NCBI GenBank assembly: GCA_016935045.1
Contig: JAFGRS010000041.1
Coordinates: 1 to 9,520, forward strand
Origin: Lentisphaeria bacterium
GTDB lineage: Bacteria; Verrucomicrobiota; Lentisphaeria; Oligosphaerales; JAFGRS01
Direction of reading: 5' to 3'
DNA: 9,520 nt
In this document: piece by piece, positions 6,621 through 9,520 of the stretch
Numbering within the stretch: the stretch's first letter is position 1
Layout of the letters: each line of letters starts with the position of its first letter
Translations under genes and position numbers: made by a program
The notes under the pieces: generated by a model
What the model was told of the DNA's origin: nothing
The model's database searches: none
What the model saw: only the letters and a program-made list of their open reading frames with translations

Positions 6621-9289
6621 CGGGCAGGGCTGGCGACGGCCTCCGCGTCTTCGTTCTCGCCGCTCTCGAAGGCAGCGCGAAAGACCGTGGCTGAAAACGT
6701 GCATTCGTCGGGCGGGATGGGCAGGTCCGACAGCATGGCCGGGGTGAGGGTGAGGACCTCCCCATCCCGCTGGAAGGCGCGGATCATACGCCGGAAGAGA
6801 CCGTTGGGACACTGTGCTTCGAGACAGTCGCTGTCGGCGATCACCATCATCTCACGCCGTGCCCGGGTATGGGTGACGTTGACCCGGTTCGGGTCGGCGA
6901 CAAATCCGATCCCATGGTCGGGGTTGCTGCGTACGTAGCTGATGATGACCACGTCGCTCTCCCCGCCCTGGAAACTGTCGACGGTGGCGACGCGGCCGAA
7001 GAGGAAGGCATCGAGCCGTTCCCCAACCAGACCGGCAGCGGCCAATGCCTGGCTCACCGCGCGCTGGCGCAGAGCCGCCCGGATCAGACGGACCTGGCGT
7101 CGGTAGGGTGAGATGACCGTCACTTCCTCGGCTGAGTACCGTTTCAGGCAGTCGCACAGGACCCCGACAGCCACGGCCGCTTCGAGGGGGTTTTCGAGGC
7201 CGGGGCGTTTGCCCTCAATCACCAGCCGTTCGCGTCGCAGGGCGGGGGGCAGGTCACTGGTCCGGTAGAGTCGGAGCGTCGCGGGGGGGTACCGTCGGCG
7301 CCGTTCGGCGTAGGGAAGGGTGAAGTACTCCGCCCTGTCGTTGGCCCGGATGCCGGCGTCGTAAAAAAGGGTCGAGGCAAAGCGGATCAGGCGCGGATTC
7401 TGGCAGCGATAGGACTGGGACATCAGCAGCATGGGAAACCCGCGCTGTTCCGACATCCACTGCAGAATGCTGCGGGTCAGCAATTGCCGCTGCCCGGGAA
7501 GGCGAGGTCCCGCGCCGGCGTCCACGCGGGACAGAAGGACCTCCTCCAGCGGGTGTGGCGGAAGCTGCATGGGATCGCCGAAGAAGACGGCCCGGGACGC
7601 GAGCGTGGCGCACAGGAGCACCTCGTCCGCCCGGGCCATGCCGGCTTCGTCGAAGACAATGGTGTCAAAGCGAGCACCGGCCTCGACCTCGCTGCGCACC
7701 GAAAGGCTGCGCAACAGGCCCATATGGGTCCCGGCAATCACCAGCGAACCGGTGGCCGCTCGCAGATGCTCGACCGTCTCCCGGACCCCGGGTTCCTCGA
7801 ACCAAGACGCATCGGCCACATCGCCGGCCACCGCGCCGCGGCTGTGTCCTACACGCAGGAGGGGCAGTCCGGCCAGGCGCCGGCACATGTTGTCCGTGGC
7901 GGTGTTCGAGGGGGCGCCGAGGAGGACCCGTCTGCCCCGGGCGCACAGCTCGCGCACGACGAGTTCGAGGACCCGGGTCTTGCCCGTTCCCGGGGGCCCC
8001 TGGACGAGGACGACGGGATTGGACTCGTTGACGGCCGCCGCATAGGCCCGTGCCTGCGTGCGGTCAAGAAGGTCCGGTACGGACACGGGTGTCGGAATCC
8101 CGGAACTCGCCGCATCCAAACCCAGAATGGGGCTGGTGGCCCCAAGCCCGGCCGAACCGTCCCGCAGGGAGACGGCCAGTGCGCCGATGGCGCCGGCGAT
8201 GTACGCGTCGGGTCCCTCACGTGCCACGGCGTACAGGTACCCGTCGAAGGGGTAGGGCATACCCGGTTCGAGCCAGCGCAGCCTGCCGTAGAACGCCTGT
8301 CTCTCGATGAGGTCCACACGAAGCTCGCCCACGGCACTGCGGTTCCCGTGGCGCACCACGTCGAGCCGATCGCCTTCCTGAATCAACCCCGGGTCGCCGA
8401 GCACGGGCACGCGGAGAACCAAGTCGCCGTCGGAATGCTCCTTCAGGATCTCCACCGGCGTCAGGGGAAGAAGGAACTCCCGGATCTGCTCGGCCCGTGC
8501 CAGACAAGCCTGCTCGAGAAGCTGCAAGTCCAGCATGACGTCCCACACAGTCCGCCCGGCCGCATGGATGGCGGGCGCCGGCTCGGAAAGATGGGCCCGG
8601 GGAGCTCTCCCTGCTCCCGGCGGGGAGTCCTTCTCCGCCTCTGACTCGGGGTCCGGGATGGCCGTCGGAGCGAAGGAACCCGCCAGAGGCAGTTCGAGTT
8701 GGTTGCAGCGCTCGTCAATGGCGAACTCCGCCATGGCGCGCGCCAACAGCCGGTCCCGGGTCGCGCCGGACATGCGACGCATCACCCGAAGCACATGGGG
8801 CGCATGGTGACCGGATACGGCTTCCAGGGCCTCCCGAAACACCCGGCCCCTCAACCTCTCAACCCTCAGCCCGGGGTGGTGGCGGCGCACATGATCGATG
8901 ACATCATAGATGACCTCCAGGCGTTCGCCATAGGTGACCTCCGTGTCGTCCCGGCACAGCGCCGGCCGCTCCTCAAGGAGGGGTTCGCCGTCCTGCACCA
9001 TCAGCAGAACCCGTTGCTCAGTGGTGTCACCCTCCACCAGCAGGACGGGGCACATCTCCTGCTCATCCCAGGAGTAGTGACCCACGCGCCGGGTGTCGGA
9101 AACCAGGGCCAGAGGGATGCCCTGGATGCGCAGCACCTCGTCGTCCGCAATCGCAAAGGGACGCGGCTGCCGCACATTCTGCCACAGAGCGAAGAAACCA
9201 CGGCTGAGGGCCTTCTCCGCGTTGCGGTCCCATTGGCGGCGCACTTCCTCGAAGTACGAATCGATCTTTGCGGCTTCGTTGGTTTCCAT
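6575..9289 (-). CDS. UPF1-like superfamily 1 helicase (AAA_11/AAA_12) with uncharacterised N-terminal module
   Basis: 904 residues from the ATG of METNEAAK. This is an ATP-driven nucleic acid helicase of the UPF1/SMUBP2/DNA2 type, probably 5'-to-3' on RNA or DNA; substrate unknown. Motifs in order: Q motif near Gln412, Walker A GPPGTGKT (431-438), Ia LLGAPSNTATDNM (456-468), II FDEAG (546-550), III FFGDPMQLPP (569-578), IV SQSYRC (624-629), V VDSFQGGESDVVIIS (770-784) and VI VNVTHTRAR (803-811; family-usual LNVALTRAR). Residues about 275-365 have the beta-barrel look of domain 1B. Residues 1-205 form a separate module, linked by a Pro/Glu-rich linker (about 210-242), that I do not recognise. 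The C-terminal 35 residues are acidic then Ser-rich and probably disordered; the last 15 codons are antisense to the protease gene. No Shine-Dalgarno sequence is seen before the ATG; a GTG at 9406 in the same frame would add 39 Arg/Pro-rich residues and looks non-coding. Family sure, start moderately sure. Confidence 0.93.
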   Translation of the reverse strand: METNEAAKIDSYFEEVRRQWDRNAEKALSRGFFALWQNVRQPRPFAIADDEVLRIQGIPLALVSDTRRVGHYSWDEQEMCPVLLVEGDTTEQRVLLMVQDGEPLLEERPALCRDDTEVTYGERLEVIYDVIDHVRRHHPGLRVERLRGRVFREALEAVSGHHAPHVLRVMRRMSGATRDRLLARAMAEFAIDERCNQLELPLAGSFAPTAIPDPESEAEKDSPPGAGRAPRAHLSEPAPAIHAAGRTVWDVMLDLQLLEQACLARAEQIREFLLPLTPVEILKEHSDGDLVLRVPVLGDPGLIQEGDRLDVVRHGNRSAVGELRVDLIERQAFYGRLRWLEPGMPYPFDGYLYAVAREGPDAYIAGAIGALAVSLRDGSAGLGATSPILGLDAASSGIPTPVSVPDLLDRTQARAYAAAVNESNPVVLVQGPPGTGKTRVLELVVRELCARGRRVLLGAPSNTATDNMCRRLAGLPLLRVGHSRGAVAGDVADASWFEEPGVRETVEHLRAATGSLVIAGTHMGLLRSLSVRSEVEAGARFDTIVFDEAGMARADEVLLCATLASRAVFFGDPMQLPPHPLEEVLLSRVDAGAGPRLPGQRQLLTRSILQWMSEQRGFPMLLMSQSYRCQNPRLIRFASTLFYDAGIRANDRAEYFTLPYAERRRRYPPATLRLYRTSDLPPALRRERLVIEGKRPGLENPLEAAVAVGVLCDCLKRYSAEEVTVISPYRRQVRLIRAALRQRAVSQALAAAGLVGERLDAFLFGRVATVDSFQGGESDVVIISYVRSNPDHGIGFVADPNRVNVTHTRARREMMVIADSDCLEAQCPNGLFRRMIRAFQRDGEVLTLTPAMLSDLPIPPDECTFSATVFRAAFESGENEDAEAVASPARYSFSSLPGSSSTPT

Positions 9290-9422
9290 GGCAATGAAAC
9301 GTGCTGTGCGACGCCCGGACCACACAACCGGAGGTCGCGGAAAAACCCGCCGCCGCAGCGGCAGAACCCGCCGCCCTCGACGTGGAGGCCCGCGGGCGGC
9401 AGGCACGGCAAAGCGTGGTCAC
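9290..9422 (-). other. Leader of the helicase gene with an 11-base direct repeat
   Basis: The stretch upstream of the helicase ATG has no recognisable gene. On the plus strand AACCCGCCGCC occurs at 9344-9354 and again at 9365-9375, a period of 21 bases. Small hairpins are possible around the repeats (for example GCGG 9337-9340 with CCGC 9347-9350). If the TATACT motif just upstream is the -10 box, this stretch is an untranslated leader of about 125 bases. No riboswitch class is recognised. Confidence 0.4.
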
Positions 9423-9428
9423 AGTATA
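9423..9428 (-). promoter_or_regulatory. Candidate -10 box for the helicase gene
   Basis: TATACT on the minus strand matches five of six bases of TATAAT and is the only AT-rich hexamer in the surrounding GC-rich region. The expected -35 position has only a poor match (TGGATG, 16 bases upstream), so this promoter is tentative. The 90 bases from here to the window end show nothing else I can support. Confidence 0.35.
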
Positions 9429-9520
9429 CCGCGGTGTGCGGAGTCATCCATCCCGGACACCGACCGGTCTCAGCAGCGCGCCGACGGCCCGGCAGCAAAG
9501 GGCTGGTCATCACCCACGGC

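Noticed and set aside
4956..6812. Long open frame on the minus strand opposite the protease gene (618 codons)
   Set aside because: It mirrors the well-supported HtrA gene, and its His/Asp/Gly/Arg-rich product has no domain or motif. High GC makes antisense frames long.
2436..9289. A multi-gene defence island made of phosphoesterase, helical-repeat protein, HtrA protease and helicase
   Set aside because: Strand changes, separate promoters, a housekeeping-type HtrA and no toxin, nuclease, transposase or integrase nearby argue against it.
9290..9406. GTG-initiated 39-codon extension of the helicase
   Set aside because: The product is Arg/Pro-rich, has no ribosome site, and lies just downstream of the putative -10 box. 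Left as an open alternative only.

Overview
A high-GC window (clearly above 60 % G+C by eye) with five protein genes, one cut by the left edge. No RNA gene, CRISPR array, insertion sequence or phage gene is visible. The Do-type HtrA protease with a Sec signal peptide points to a Gram-negative-type envelope. The large glycoside-hydrolase-like protein, the membrane-tethered phosphoesterase and the GC-rich nested palindrome would fit the Planctomycetota / Verrucomicrobiota / Kiritimatiellota / Lentisphaerota group. That placement is inference; no marker gene fixes it.

Layout: 1-2043 (+) is the 3' part of a glycoside-hydrolase-like TIM-barrel protein with C-terminal beta domains. 2044-2435 is a convergent spacer dominated by inverted repeats, including a nested palindrome at 2113-2169. 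2436-3908 (-) is a calcineurin-like phosphoesterase carrying one membrane segment and an apparently exported C-terminal domain. 4079-4888 (-) is a helical-repeat protein with a CesT/YbjN-like C-terminal domain. 4889-5126 is a divergent promoter region. 5127-6620 (+) is a periplasmic HtrA/DegP protease. 6575-9289 (-) is a large UPF1-like superfamily 1 helicase whose 3' end overlaps the protease gene by 46 bp. 9290-9520 is its leader and upstream region.

How the genes fit together: the two minus-strand genes at 2436-4888 probably form one transcription unit read from a promoter near 4962-4989, the small helical-repeat protein first and the membrane phosphoesterase second. The protease is read in the opposite direction from the same spacer, possibly from an ECF-type promoter. 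The helicase and the glycoside-hydrolase-like gene look like independent neighbours. I see no convincing multi-gene defence or mobile system. The least ordinary items are the receptor-like architecture of the phosphoesterase, the nested palindrome, the antisense 3' overlap of protease and helicase, and the uncharacterised N-terminal module of the helicase.
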